In this document: one piece after another, positions 26,236-35,085 of the stretch
Numbering within the stretch: position 1 is the first letter of the stretch
Layout of the letters: every line of letters starts with the position of its first letter
Assembly (NCBI RefSeq): GCF_002257565.1
Contig: NZ_CP022736.1
Coordinates: forward strand, 620,001 to 684,000
Reading direction: 5' to 3'
DNA from: Herbaspirillum sp. meg3
GTDB taxonomy: Bacteria; Pseudomonadota; Gammaproteobacteria; Burkholderiales; Burkholderiaceae_D
Length of the DNA stretch: 64,000 nt
Position numbers and translations under genes: made by a program
Notes under the pieces: model-generated
Database searches by the model: none
What the model was told of the DNA's origin: nothing
Seen by the model: the letters and a program-made list of their open reading frames with translations, nothing else

Positions 26236-26706
26236 TCAACCGCGCTTGAAGACGCGGCGCGCCAGCAGGATAGCGATGATGGCGAACCAGATCAGCGACC
26301 ATTGCGGAATCGACAGACCGAGGAAAGGGTAGGGATTCGCGCACAAGCCGTCAGCCTTGAACAGTGTCGGGAACATGTTGGCGGTCGGGATTGTGTTCAG
26401 CGATGTTTCCAGCGGATCGATACCGCAGGAAGTACCCGGATGCGCCTGTACCCACAGATGCCAGCCGGCAGTGGCGATGCCGCCAAGCGCAGCCAGTACG
26501 CCCAGACCGGCGCCAAGTTTGGCGGAGCCGGGTGGCAGGAAGGCGAAGATGATGCAAATGATGGCGATGGCGACGAAGATGTAGCGCTGGATGATGCACA
26601 GCGGACACGGCATCATTTCTTCCACGATCTGGAGATAAAGGGCGGCGCCGAGCAAGGCGATGCAGAGAAGGGCGACTGACAGAAACAAGGATTTGGACGA
26701 TTTCAT
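26236..26706 (-). CDS. dsbB: Disulfide bond formation protein B
   Basis: DsbB is the inner-membrane quinone reductase that reoxidises DsbA. The 156-residue protein has four transmembrane helices, the quinone-proximal pair CPLC in EEMMPCPLCIIQRY, and the second periplasmic pair in SCGIDP and LCANPYPF, so all four functional cysteines are present. It stands between prfA and prmC and starts 6 nt upstream of prmC, so the two are probably co-transcribed. An intergenic gap of 173 nt separates it from prfA. Confidence 0.94.
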   Translation of the reverse strand: MKSSKSLFLSVALLCIALLGAALYLQIVEEMMPCPLCIIQRYIFVAIAIICIIFAFLPPGSAKLGAGLGVLAALGGIATAGWHLWVQAHPGTSCGIDPLETSLNTIPTANMFPTLFKADGLCANPYPFLGLSIPQWSLIWFAIIAILLARRVFKRG

Positions 26707-26879
26707 GAGCGATTAATTTTGATGTTGTTCGAAGGTAGCTGCACTTGAAGCTGTACCTCAGAGAGGCCATCGTGCAATTGGTTCCGGCGCTGCTGCATTG
26801 TGCCACAGGCCGCGACAATGCTGGGTTACTGGTCGTTTTCGCGGAACAATTGCACGCTCAATCGGGGCGTCGCAAGCTC

Positions 26880-27962
26880 TTATTCGTCGTCGCCCAGTTG
26901 CGCCAGCAATTCAGCTTGGTGCTCCGTGATCAAGGCATTGGTCAACTCTTCCAGATCGCCATCCATGATGAAATCCAGCTTGTACAGCGTCAGGTTGATG
27001 CGGTGATCCGTCATGCGCCCCTGCGGGAAATTATAGGTACGGATGCGCTCGCTGCGGTCGCCCGAACCGATCAGCGATTTGCGTGTGGCGGCTTCCTTGG
27101 ATTGCTGTTCGCGCAGTTGCACGTCCTTGATGCGCGCCGCCAGCACCTTCAATGCCGAGGCCTTGTTCTTGTGCTGGCTGCGGTCGTCCTGGCATTCCAC
27201 CACGATGCCGGTCGGCATGTGCGTGATGCGCACCGCCGAGTCGGTCTTGTTGATGTGCTGGCCGCCCGCACCTGAAGCGCGGTAAGTATCGATGCGGATA
27301 TCGGCCGGGTTGATGTCGACGTCTTCGACTTCATCGGCCTCCGGCATCACCGCGACGGTACAGGCCGAGGTATGGATGCGGCCCTGGGTTTCAGTGGCCG
27401 GCACGCGCTGCACGCGGTGGCCGCCGGATTCGAACTTCAGGCGCGAGTAGGCGCCGAAACCGGCGATACGCACGATGACTTCCTTGTAGCCGCCGACTTC
27501 TGAATCGGAGGCCGACATCATCTCAACCTGCCAGCGATTGCGTTCGGCAAAGCGCGTGTACATGCGCAGCAAATCGCCCGCAAACAACGCGGACTCGTCG
27601 CCGCCGGTGCCGGCGCGGATTTCCAGGAAGATGTTGCGTTCGTCGTTGGGATCCTTCGGCAGCAACATCTTTTGCAGGTCGCCCTCCAGCGCTTCCATGC
27701 GCGCTTTGGCGCCGTTGATTTCTTCCTGCGCAAATTCCTTCATGTCGGGATCCGACAGCAGCTCCTGCGCCGTCGTGATGTCGTTCGCGGCCTGTGAGTA
27801 GGTGAGATACAGCGCCACCAGCGGGCCGAGCTCCGCATGCTCGCGTGTCATCTTGCGATAGTTGTCCATGTCGGACGTCGCGTCTTCCTGCATCAGCAGA
27901 TTGTTGAGTTCTTCCAGCCGTTCGGCGAGCTGGTCGAGTTTGGCGAGCATGGATGGTTTCAT
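26880..27962 (-). CDS. prfA: Peptide chain release factor 1
   Basis: RF1 recognises UAA and UAG stop codons. Diagnostic motifs are the peptidyl-hydrolysis loop ASGAGGQHINKTDSAVRITH, whose Gln is the PrmC target, and the codon-recognition PAT in VQRVPATETQGRIHTSA, which distinguishes RF1 from RF2. Length is 360 residues, the family standard. It lies 96 nt downstream of hemA, the same hemA-prfA order as in E. coli, followed here by dsbB and prmC. Confidence 0.98.
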   Translation of the reverse strand: MKPSMLAKLDQLAERLEELNNLLMQEDATSDMDNYRKMTREHAELGPLVALYLTYSQAANDITTAQELLSDPDMKEFAQEEINGAKARMEALEGDLQKMLLPKDPNDERNIFLEIRAGTGGDESALFAGDLLRMYTRFAERNRWQVEMMSASDSEVGGYKEVIVRIAGFGAYSRLKFESGGHRVQRVPATETQGRIHTSACTVAVMPEADEVEDVDINPADIRIDTYRASGAGGQHINKTDSAVRITHMPTGIVVECQDDRSQHKNKASALKVLAARIKDVQLREQQSKEAATRKSLIGSGDRSERIRTYNFPQGRMTDHRINLTLYKLDFIMDGDLEELTNALITEHQAELLAQLGDDE

Positions 27963-28058
27963 GGGCTTACTTTACTTTGAATGGGTGGCGATACGACGCT
28001 CGCGCAGCGAGCAGAAGAGAGCCGCGATCACAGGGATCCCGGCGAGCGAATGGAGTCG

Positions 28059-29360
28059 CTAACGCTTGGTGCGGAACAGTTGCGGCAGCAGTTGAACCAA
28101 CTGCGTGCGCTCGTCGCCCTGAGCGTGATGCAAGGCCTGTTGCGGGCCGTGCAGGAATTTTGCGGTGAGACCTTTGGATAGGGCATCGAGTACCGCATCA
28201 ATGTCTTCGCCTTTGGCCAGCAGCTTGCGGGCACGTTCCAGCTCAGCCATGCGCAGTGATTCGCCGGCGTCATGCAAATCCTGAATCACCGGTACCACGG
28301 CGCGGCTGTCGATCCAGTGCATGAAGGATTGCACGCGGGTTTCGATGATTGCTTCGGCTTGTGCCACGGCAGCCTGGCGGTTTTCAACGCCGCTTTGCAC
28401 GACCGATGCCAGATCGTCAACGGTGTACAGGAAGACGTCATCCAGACGGCCGACTTCGGATTCGATATCGCGCGGCACGGCCAGATCGACCATGAAGATC
28501 GGTTTGTGGCGGCGGGCCTTGACGGCGCGTTCCACCAGACCGAGACCGATGATCGGCAGCGACGATGCGGTACAGGACACCACGATGTCGAATTTCGACA
28601 ACTGCGTCGGTAGATCTGCCAGGCGCAAGGCCGAGCCGTTGAAGCGATGCGCCAATGTTTCGCCGCGTTCCAGCGTGCGGTTGGCGACGGTCAGCGATTT
28701 CGGATTTTGCGCGGCGAAGTGAGTGGCGCACAGCTCGATCATTTCACCGGCGCCGATGAACAACACATTCTGGCCCGAGATGGAGTCAAAAATCCGTTGC
28801 GACAAGCGTACGGCTGCAGCGGCCATCGACACGCTATGCGCGCCGATTTCGGTATTGCTGCGCACTTCCTTGGCGACTGCGAAGGTGCGCTGAAACAGCT
28901 GGTGCAGATAAGTGCCAAGTCCGCCGGCGGCATCCGCCTGGCGCACGGCATCCTTCATCTGACCGAGGATCTGCGGTTCGCCCAGCACCATCGAGTCCAG
29001 CCCGGAGGCGACACGGAAGGCATGGCGCACGGCATTGTCTTGCGGCAAGGCATACAGGAAGGGACGCAGATCGGCGTAGGAAAGCTTGTGATAATCGGCC
29101 AGGAAATGCGCCGTGCTGTCGATGGCGGCGTCGACACCGCCATGTGCAGCGGTGCTGGCAGCGTACAGTTCAGTGCGATTGCAGGTCGACAAGATCGCCG
29201 CTTCGCCGGTCTGCGCCAGATTCGCGCTCAGATCGGCACGGCCGAACCACGCACGCGCTGAAGCCACCGCCTGACCGATCTGGTCAGCCGGGAACGCAAC
29301 CTTCTCGCGCAGGGAAACCGGCGCAGTGGTGTGGTTCAGTCCGACGGCAAGCAGGTGCAT
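28059..29360 (-). CDS. hemA: Glutamyl-tRNA reductase
   Basis: HemA makes glutamate-1-semialdehyde from Glu-tRNA(Glu) with NADPH, the first committed step of C5 haem synthesis. The nucleophile is Cys60 in ILSTCNRTELYA, followed by GLDSMVLGEPQILGQMKDA, the NADPH-binding loop NVLFIGAGEMIEL and DLAVPRDIESEVGRLDDVFLYTVDDL. The C-terminal dimerisation helix is complete, giving 433 residues. No strong ribosome binding site precedes the ATG, which may keep expression low. A TATAAT box lies 53-58 nt upstream. Confidence 0.97.
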   Translation of the reverse strand: MHLLAVGLNHTTAPVSLREKVAFPADQIGQAVASARAWFGRADLSANLAQTGEAAILSTCNRTELYAASTAAHGGVDAAIDSTAHFLADYHKLSYADLRPFLYALPQDNAVRHAFRVASGLDSMVLGEPQILGQMKDAVRQADAAGGLGTYLHQLFQRTFAVAKEVRSNTEIGAHSVSMAAAAVRLSQRIFDSISGQNVLFIGAGEMIELCATHFAAQNPKSLTVANRTLERGETLAHRFNGSALRLADLPTQLSKFDIVVSCTASSLPIIGLGLVERAVKARRHKPIFMVDLAVPRDIESEVGRLDDVFLYTVDDLASVVQSGVENRQAAVAQAEAIIETRVQSFMHWIDSRAVVPVIQDLHDAGESLRMAELERARKLLAKGEDIDAVLDALSKGLTAKFLHGPQQALHHAQGDERTQLVQLLPQLFRTKR

Positions 29361-29412
29361 AGCGTGTTTACGGGGCTCGACAGCGAAAAAAATGGAGAAA
29401 TATCAACTTAGT

Positions 29413-29441
29413 ATTATACCCGCTGCAGGTAAAGGGGTTTT
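29413..29441 (-). promoter_or_regulatory. Predicted hemA promoter
   Basis: A perfect TATAAT reads on the minus strand at 29418-29413, giving a leader of about 45 nt to the hemA ATG. The -35 is poor: the best sequence is CAAAAC near 29437-29442. Confidence 0.42.
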
Positions 29442-29485
29442 GAACTGTATCAATAATGACTATATGCGCAGGCTATGAGCTGACG

Positions 29486-30421
29486 TCAGCAGGAGACAGT
29501 ATCTGCAGCAATTTTTTCCATATGGGCAACTATTTCCCGGGCGTATCGCTCCGGCTGCTCCAGATCAGGAAAATGCCCGCAATCGGCGAAGCGCCGGATC
29601 TCCAGTTGCGGCAGATGTTCTCGCAGCGTCTCAGGCTGCGTCACCCGATGCGAACGGTCTTGTTCTCCCCAGATCAGCGTACAGGGGATGGTGAGTGGAG
29701 CCGGGTTCGTCATGAGAACGGTTTCCCGCAATAAACCTTGCACGACGCTTGCCAGACAAAAACAGCCGCCAGCGTCGAAGGACTGCCGTCCCAGTTGCTG
29801 GAACGGCTTGTCATCCGTTTCTGCGGGCAGGGCGCTGCGGTACCAGAGCTGTGCCAGTTTGCGGCGTGCCAGCCAGGTGATGAACTGCCCCGCAACCGGC
29901 ACGCGCAGCGGCCTCGGAATCATGCGGTAAGCCCAGGCCTGCATGGCCGACAGCGATGGCGTCTGCGACAGCATCAGGCTGGCGATACGCGTAGGCGCTA
30001 GTTGCGCCGCCCGGATGGCGTACAAGCCGTTGGCGCAACTGAAGGCCAGCGTCGCCCGGGCAATGCCGAGCTGGTCGAGAACGGCAAGCACAGTGCGCGC
30101 TCCTTGTTCCAGGCTGTGTCGATAATCCGCCGCAGGCAGCGAAAAACCAAAACCGGGCATATCAAAACACACCACACGGAAATGCGGCGTCAGCAGAGCG
30201 ATGAGGCGTCGGTAATGCGCCACGACGTTGGGGCCGTCGGGAGTGAAGACGATACTAGGACGATCGGTCGGGCTGGCTTCATTGCCCGGTTCGTTTGCAG
30301 TGTCGAAGACGTGCACGCGTCCAGCAGCGGTCTCGGCGTACTTGAGGCCGGCGGGCATATTGGTACCGGACAGCGATGCCGACAAGCGCGTCAGAAAATA
30401 ATCAGTGCGTGATCCCGGCAT
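29486..30421 (-). CDS. Alpha/beta hydrolase with probable cysteine nucleophile
   Basis: This 311-residue alpha/beta-hydrolase fold protein has the strand-loop VVCFDMPGFGFS, a nucleophile-elbow position reading ATLAFSCANGLYAIRAA, an acid Asp255 in LIWGEQDRSHRV and the His283 in FADCGHFPDLEQPERYA. In alignment with the usual GHSxGG elbow the nucleophile falls on Cys129 rather than Ser, and the first Gly is Phe. A Cys-Asp-His triad occurs in dienelactone hydrolases, but the substrate here is unknown. It begins 5 nt after the response regulator gene and so forms a two-gene operon with it. Confidence 0.78.
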   Translation of the reverse strand: MPGSRTDYFLTRLSASLSGTNMPAGLKYAETAAGRVHVFDTANEPGNEASPTDRPSIVFTPDGPNVVAHYRRLIALLTPHFRVVCFDMPGFGFSLPAADYRHSLEQGARTVLAVLDQLGIARATLAFSCANGLYAIRAAQLAPTRIASLMLSQTPSLSAMQAWAYRMIPRPLRVPVAGQFITWLARRKLAQLWYRSALPAETDDKPFQQLGRQSFDAGGCFCLASVVQGLLRETVLMTNPAPLTIPCTLIWGEQDRSHRVTQPETLREHLPQLEIRRFADCGHFPDLEQPERYAREIVAHMEKIAADTVSC

Positions 30422-30426
30422 GGGCG

Positions 30427-31128
30427 CTACTTCTTGACGGCGGGCGCTGCCAGCTGTGCCAGCTGATAGCCGTAGCCATACACGGTCGTCAGCCGGAAAC
30501 CCTTCTCCGGTTTCAATCCCAGCTTGTTGCGCACGCGCGAGATGTGGGTATCGATGGTGCGGGTCGGCAGCTCGTTCTCGTCTTCCGGCCCCCAGACGCT
30601 TTCCTGCAAATAGGCGCGTGACAGCGGTCGGCCGAGATTGCCAAACAGCAAAATGGCGAGCGCAAATTCTTTTTGAGTCAGCGTTGTGGTGATGCTGTCA
30701 TGGATGACGATATGGGCCGGCGACTCGAAAACGTAGTTGCCGAACTGCTGCACCTGTTTTTCGTCATGATCCGGATAGGCGCGTTGCAAAAGTAGCTTGA
30801 CGCGTGCGGCGACAGCATGACGTCGCAGCGGTTTGAATTCGCTGTCGATCAGGCGTTCGCCGGCAGGTTCTGCGGGCAACGCAACCAGCGCAGCCAAGTC
30901 GGGCGGCGTATCCGCCGCCAGCAGCAGTACCGGGATGGCAGGCGTCCTGGCTATCTGCAGTATGTCCGCCAACTGCGCACCGGCGCTGGCGATATCCACG
31001 ATCAGCAATTGCGGATGCGCGCGGCGCAGGTCGGCGCGCTGCTGTACGCCCTGGCAATCATGCGCAGGCAGGCTGCGTGCGATCAGGGCGATGTCGGCGG
31101 CGGAATGGCTGAAGATGGAGATGTGCAT
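30427..31128 (-). CDS. Orphan OmpR-type response regulator with degenerate receiver
   Basis: This 233-residue protein has a CheY-like receiver with Asp45 in LLIVDIASAG at the phosphorylation position and a KP pair near residue 99. The usual pair of acidic residues near the N terminus is absent (FSHSAAD). The C-terminal winged helix of OmpR/PhoB type is complete: LTQKEFALAILLFGNLGRPLSRAYLQESVWG, RTIDTHISRVRNKLGL and FRLTTVYGYGYQL. No histidine kinase gene lies nearby. It is followed by the alpha/beta hydrolase 5 nt downstream and lies after the min operon on the same strand, separated by a hairpin. Confidence 0.83.
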   Translation of the reverse strand: MHISIFSHSAADIALIARSLPAHDCQGVQQRADLRRAHPQLLIVDIASAGAQLADILQIARTPAIPVLLLAADTPPDLAALVALPAEPAGERLIDSEFKPLRRHAVAARVKLLLQRAYPDHDEKQVQQFGNYVFESPAHIVIHDSITTTLTQKEFALAILLFGNLGRPLSRAYLQESVWGPEDENELPTRTIDTHISRVRNKLGLKPEKGFRLTTVYGYGYQLAQLAAPAVKK

Positions 31129-31186
31129 GGCGCGCGGAAGAAAGAAGAAAGCCGTTTCCGAATGAGCAAAGTGCAGGCCCGGAAAG

Positions 31187-31215
31187 CATTGCGCCGGATC
31201 GAGTCCGGCGCAATG
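31187..31215 (-). terminator. Hairpin at the end of the min operon
   Basis: A perfect 12-bp stem (31187-31198 with 31204-31215) with a TCGAG loop sits 17 nt past the minE stop. On the minus strand it is followed by CTTTCC, so the T tract is weak. Confidence 0.68.
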
Positions 31216-31231
31216 GCTACGAGCAGAGTAC

Positions 31232-31498
31232 TTAAGGCGCGTCGGCGTCCGGCAGCACCACGTTCACGTCGAGGACTTCCAGGTTGCCCTGGCGGTCCAG
31301 CGAGATCTTGATGTCGTCGGCGTTGACCTTGGTGTACTTGGAGATGACCTCGATCAGTTCTTTGTGCAAGGCCGGCAGGAAGTCATATCCCTGACCCTGG
31401 CGACCGCCGCGTTCGCGCGCGATGATGATCTGCAGGCGTTCCTTGGCAGCCGTGGCGCTCTTCGCCTTGGGCGGAAACAGGAAGGAAAGCAAAGCCAT
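31232..31498 (-). CDS. minE: Cell division topological specificity factor MinE
   Basis: MinE stimulates the MinD ATPase and drives the pole-to-pole Min oscillation that places the septum at midcell. The 88-residue protein has the N-terminal anti-MinCD helix with AKERLQIIIARERGGRQG, then YDFLPALHKELIEVISKYTKVNADDIKISLDRQGNLEVLDVNVVLP, the topological specificity domain. It starts 1 nt after minD ends and is the last gene of minCDE. Confidence 0.97.
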   Translation of the reverse strand: MALLSFLFPPKAKSATAAKERLQIIIARERGGRQGQGYDFLPALHKELIEVISKYTKVNADDIKISLDRQGNLEVLDVNVVLPDADAP

Positions 31499-31499
31499 G

Positions 31500-32315
31500 T
31501 CATTTACCTCCGAAAATACGCTGGAGCAGGCCCGGCTTTTCGTAGCTGGTAAAGCGCAGCGGCAGGTCTTCGCCGAGGAAACGGCTGACCAGATCCTGAT
31601 ACGCCTCGGAAACGTCGGTCTCTTTCAGGTGGATCGCGGGATTGCCCTGGTTGGACGCGTGCAGCACGGATTCCGATTCAGGGATGATGCCGATCAGCGG
31701 GATGCGCAGGATTTCCTGCACGTCGGTATAGGACAGCATTTCGCCGGCTTCGACGCGCTTTGGCGAATAGCGGGTGATCAGCAGGTGTTCCTTGACCGGC
31801 TCGCCACCGCTCAGGGCGCGGCGCGACTTGGCCTGGATGATGCCGAGGATGCGGTCTGAGTCGCGCACCGAGGAAACTTCCGGATTGGTCACGATGATCG
31901 CTTCGTCGGCGAAGGTCAGGGCCATCACGGCGCCGTGTTCGATACCGGCCGGCGAGTCGCAGATGATGTACTCGAAGTCCATTTTTTGCAGGTCGCCCAG
32001 CACGCGTTCCACGCCTTCTTCCGACAGCGCGTCCTTGTCGCGGGTTTGCGACGCAGGCAGGATGAACAGGTTGTCGCAGTGCTTGTCCTTGATCAATGCC
32101 TGGTTCAGCGTTGCTTCCTGATTGACGACATTGATCAGGTCGTACACCACGCGGCGTTCGCAGCCCATGATCAGGTCAAGATTACGCAGGCCGACGTCGA
32201 AGTCGATGACCACGGTCTTGTGTCCGCGCAAAGCCAGACCCGATGCGAAACTGGCGCTCGACGTCGTTTTGCCGACGCCGCCTTTACCGGATGTCACAAC
32301 GATGATTTTTGCCAC
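31500..32315 (-). CDS. minD: Septum site-determining ATPase MinD
   Basis: MinD is a deviant Walker A ATPase that binds the membrane and recruits MinC. It has VTSGKGGVGKTTSSASFA with the signature lysine, VIDFDVGLRNLDLIMG, CDSPAGIEHGA and VTNPEVSSVRDSDRILG, and a C-terminal amphipathic membrane-targeting helix (PGLLQRIFGG). The 271 residues match the family. It is the second gene of minCDE, 46 nt after minC and 1 nt before minE. Confidence 0.98.
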   Translation of the reverse strand: MAKIIVVTSGKGGVGKTTSSASFASGLALRGHKTVVIDFDVGLRNLDLIMGCERRVVYDLINVVNQEATLNQALIKDKHCDNLFILPASQTRDKDALSEEGVERVLGDLQKMDFEYIICDSPAGIEHGAVMALTFADEAIIVTNPEVSSVRDSDRILGIIQAKSRRALSGGEPVKEHLLITRYSPKRVEAGEMLSYTDVQEILRIPLIGIIPESESVLHASNQGNPAIHLKETDVSEAYQDLVSRFLGEDLPLRFTSYEKPGLLQRIFGGK

Positions 32316-32361
32316 AAAAGACTCCTTAGAAGATTGAATACTTGATGATGCTGATACTAAA

Positions 32362-33156
32362 TTATTTGCTGGTATTGATCGGCAACACGTCGATGCGGTC
32401 GCCGGTCAGGCGCACCTGCACCTGTTTTTGCGCCAGTTCGGGCGGATGGCCGTTCTCAAAGGTACGGTAGACGCCGGCAATCGACACCAGTTCCGCTTCC
32501 AGGCTCGCCGCGAAGATGCGCGCGCCGGTATTGCCGCTGGCGCCTGCCAGTGCACGGCCGCGTAAAGGGGCGTACACGTGGATGCTGCCGTCGGCGATGA
32601 TTTCTGCGCCGTTGTTGACCGCCGCCATGATCACCAGATCGGCGCCGCGCGCATAAATGCGCTGGCCGGCGCGTACCGGCGTGTCGATGATCATCGTGGC
32701 TGCGGCCGGTGTTATTTGTGTTGCTTGCGTTGCCTGCACCGGTTGCGCTGCTTGGGCAGGCGCAGCAACAGGAGCCGGTGCCGGAGCCGGCGGGGGCGCT
32801 TCCTCTGCTACCGCTGCCGCTTCAGGCTGTTGCGGACGCGGTACGCCGCCGTCGATGGACAGTCCCTGTGCGGCGATCTCGGCGTGCAGCTCCTCGGGCG
32901 CGTTGCGCACGGCGACTGCATTGAGGCGATAGCGTTTGAACAAGGCCACCAGCGCTGTCCAGTCGATGCCGGCGCCGGCAGTGTCCAGTGCGCCGATATC
33001 GAGAACGGCGAATTCGTCTTCAAAGAAGTCGGATACGCCGCCGGTCATGTCCTTCAACGCCTTGTCCAGCGCTGCCGGATCGGTTTCATGCAGGATCGCG
33101 GAAATGGCGACCACTGTGGATATCTTGATTTCGATCGGTTTACGAGCTTTTTGCAT
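32362..33156 (-). CDS. minC: Septum site-determining protein MinC
   Basis: MinC blocks FtsZ assembly away from midcell. The N-terminal FtsZ-binding domain (IEIKISTVVAISAIL ... FAVLDIGALD) is joined by a long Pro/Ala/Gln-rich linker (about residues 110-155) to the C-terminal beta-helix domain (RAGQRIYARGADLVIMAAVNNGAEIIADGSIHVYAPLRGRALAG). The ATG at 33156 gives 264 residues; the frame is open upstream to 33225 without homology. The linker is longer than in E. coli MinC. First gene of minCDE. Confidence 0.95.
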   Translation of the reverse strand: MQKARKPIEIKISTVVAISAILHETDPAALDKALKDMTGGVSDFFEDEFAVLDIGALDTAGAGIDWTALVALFKRYRLNAVAVRNAPEELHAEIAAQGLSIDGGVPRPQQPEAAAVAEEAPPPAPAPAPVAAPAQAAQPVQATQATQITPAAATMIIDTPVRAGQRIYARGADLVIMAAVNNGAEIIADGSIHVYAPLRGRALAGASGNTGARIFAASLEAELVSIAGVYRTFENGHPPELAQKQVQVRLTGDRIDVLPINTSK

Positions 33157-33273
33157 AAATTGTTCAGTGCCTGCGTTTTCCCGGAGAAAAACGGCAGATT
33201 CATTGCGTTCGGGGATTGTTCTCAAACCGTCTTGCGCTGGCGCGATCCAGCCGCCAGCCTGTATTGGTTTGGC

Positions 33274-33303
33274 ATTATACAGTCAGCTGAGCGGCAACTT
33301 CAG
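33274..33303 (-). promoter_or_regulatory. Predicted promoter of minCDE
   Basis: A perfect TATAAT reads on the minus strand at 33279-33274, preceded by TG. The -35 is weak (TGAAGT or CTGAAG at 17-18 nt spacing, overlapping the stop of the SRPBCC gene). Confidence 0.42.
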
Positions 33304-33701
33304 GCTTCCAGCAAGGTTTTGAGGGCTTCCAGGTCGCGTGTCACCCAGGCGGTGTCTTCGTTGAATTTCTCATCGCTCATGCCAGGCTGGCGGAACAGGG
33401 TGAAGGTCAGCTCGCAACCATTGCCGTTGGCGACCACGCGCATGGGGATGAAGACGCTGACGCCCGAAGCCAGCACCACTTCGTGATCAAGCACGCCAAA
33501 ATCGTTGAAGGGCGTAAAACGCACTTCCAGTTTGCCTTCCGGTGTGTCGGCAAACCATTTGCCATCGATCAGGCGCATACCTTTGCTGAGGCCGGACGCC
33601 CATTTCGGCATGTTTTCGGGATTGGCGGCAAAGCGATAAACGTCCCCGATACTGCGTTCGATTGTGACGTGAAGGAGGCGGGCAGGCAGAGGCTTGGACA
33701 T
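33300..33701 (-). CDS. SRPBCC/polyketide cyclase-like protein
   Basis: This 133-residue protein has the START/SRPBCC pattern: an N-terminal strand LHVTIERSIGDVYRFAANPENMPKWASG, central strands and the long C-terminal helix EKFNEDTAWVTRDLEALKTLLEA. Such small proteins bind hydrophobic ligands, but no specific function can be assigned. It is a single gene upstream of minC on the same strand; its stop overlaps the predicted min promoter. The ATG has a GGAGAA-like site at good distance. Confidence 0.75.
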   Translation of the reverse strand: MSKPLPARLLHVTIERSIGDVYRFAANPENMPKWASGLSKGMRLIDGKWFADTPEGKLEVRFTPFNDFGVLDHEVVLASGVSVFIPMRVVANGNGCELTFTLFRQPGMSDEKFNEDTAWVTRDLEALKTLLEA

Positions 33702-33761
33702 GGCGGGTTCTCCGTAGGCAAGGAGGCCATTATGCGGCCGGACGAGATAAAACGAGCGGAC

Positions 33762-33794
33762 AAAAAAATGCCGGAGACGATGACATCTCCGGCA
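33762..33794 (-). terminator. Rho-independent terminator of the BMP-type ABC operon
   Basis: TGCCGGAGA (33769-33777) pairs perfectly with TCTCCGGCA (33786-33794). On the minus strand seven T residues follow. Confidence 0.86.
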
Positions 33795-33845
33795 GATTGC
33801 TACATTGGCAAGTCCGGTGGTCAGGCCGAACCCGGGATCAGGGGA

Positions 33846-34985
33846 TCAGCCCGGTACCTTGCCTTCCACGCCTTCGACGTAGAACTTCACGCCGTGCAGG
33901 AAACCGTCGTCAGCCACGGCATCTTTGGCGACTTGTTCCTTGCCGGTGTTGTCTTTGATCGGACCCTTCCAGATCGGAGCGGAGCCGTCGGCGATACCCT
34001 TCTTGCGTTCTTCGACCAGTGCCTTCACATCAGCCGGCAGTTCAGGATTGAAACCGCCCAGATCGATACCGTTTTCTTTCAGACCGAGCCAGGTGCTGCC
34101 GGTTTTCCACGAACCATCCAGCACGGCTTGCACGCGTGCGGTGTAGTAGACCCCCCAGTTGATCATCGATGCAGCCAGATGGGCCTTCGGACCGAAACTG
34201 GTCATGTCGCTGTCCCAGCCGAATGCATAGACGCCTTTTTCTTGCGCAGTCTGAACAACAGCGGCGGAGTCGGTGTTTTGCATCAGCACGTCAACCCCTT
34301 GACCGATCAGTGTGGTGGCAGCTTCACGTTCCTTGCCCGGATCGAACCACTTGTTCACCCAGACCACGCGTGTGGTTGCCTTCGGATTGATCGAGCGTGC
34401 ACCCATGGTGAAGGCGTCGATATTGCGGACGACTTCAGGAATCGGCACCGAGGCGACCACGCCCAGCTTGCCGGACTTGCTCATCTTGCCGGCGACCACG
34501 CCAGCGAGGTAAGCGCCTTCATACGTGCGCACATCGTATTGCGCCAGATTGTCGGCAGTCTTGAAGCCGGTGGCGTGTTCGAATTTGACGTCCGGGAATT
34601 CCTTGGCGACCTTCAGCATCGCTTCCATGTAGCCGAAGGTGGTGCCGAAGATCAGCTTGTTGCCATCGGTTGCCAGTTGGCGCATGACGCGCTCAGCGTC
34701 GGCTGCCGATTCAGGCACGTTTTCGACGAAAGTTGTTTTCACCTTGTCGCCGAATTTGGCTTCGACTGCCTTGCGGCCGTTGTCATGCGCAAACGTCCAG
34801 CCAGCATCGCCAACCGGTCCGATGTAGACGAAGGCGACCTTCAGCGGGTCTGCCTTGGGAGCAGGAGCTGCCGCAGCAGCAGGCGCAGCGGCCGGTGCCG
34901 GTTCTTCTTTTTTGCCACAGCCGATCAACGAGGCTGCGGCGATGGTGGCGAGCATCGCAATCGAGGCTCTGCGCGAAATTTTCAT
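33846..34985 (-). CDS. BMP/PnrA-family ABC substrate-binding lipoprotein (probable purine nucleoside)
   Basis: This is the extracytoplasmic binding protein of a nucleoside-type ABC importer. A lipoprotein signal with lipobox LIGC places the mature N-terminal Cys in the inner membrane outer leaflet, followed by an Ala/Pro linker. The basic membrane protein fold has VAFVYIGPVGDAGWTFAHDNGR, FVENVPESAADAERVMRQLA, GTTFGYMEAML and EGAYLAGVVAG. The ATG at 34985 follows GGGAGAAA. It is the last gene after the ATPase and two permeases. The ligand is inferred from family (PnrA, Med) and from the purine genes around it. Confidence 0.9.
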   Translation of the reverse strand: MKISRRASIAMLATIAAASLIGCGKKEEPAPAAAPAAAAAPAPKADPLKVAFVYIGPVGDAGWTFAHDNGRKAVEAKFGDKVKTTFVENVPESAADAERVMRQLATDGNKLIFGTTFGYMEAMLKVAKEFPDVKFEHATGFKTADNLAQYDVRTYEGAYLAGVVAGKMSKSGKLGVVASVPIPEVVRNIDAFTMGARSINPKATTRVVWVNKWFDPGKEREAATTLIGQGVDVLMQNTDSAAVVQTAQEKGVYAFGWDSDMTSFGPKAHLAASMINWGVYYTARVQAVLDGSWKTGSTWLGLKENGIDLGGFNPELPADVKALVEERKKGIADGSAPIWKGPIKDNTGKEQVAKDAVADDGFLHGVKFYVEGVEGKVPG

Positions 34986-35085
34986 TTGTTTCTCCCTAAG
35001 CGAAGCGTTGTTGGTAAATAAAAGCAAAACAGCATAATCAAAACATCAATCGAACTACATAAAAAACTGCGCAAAAACTACAAAC

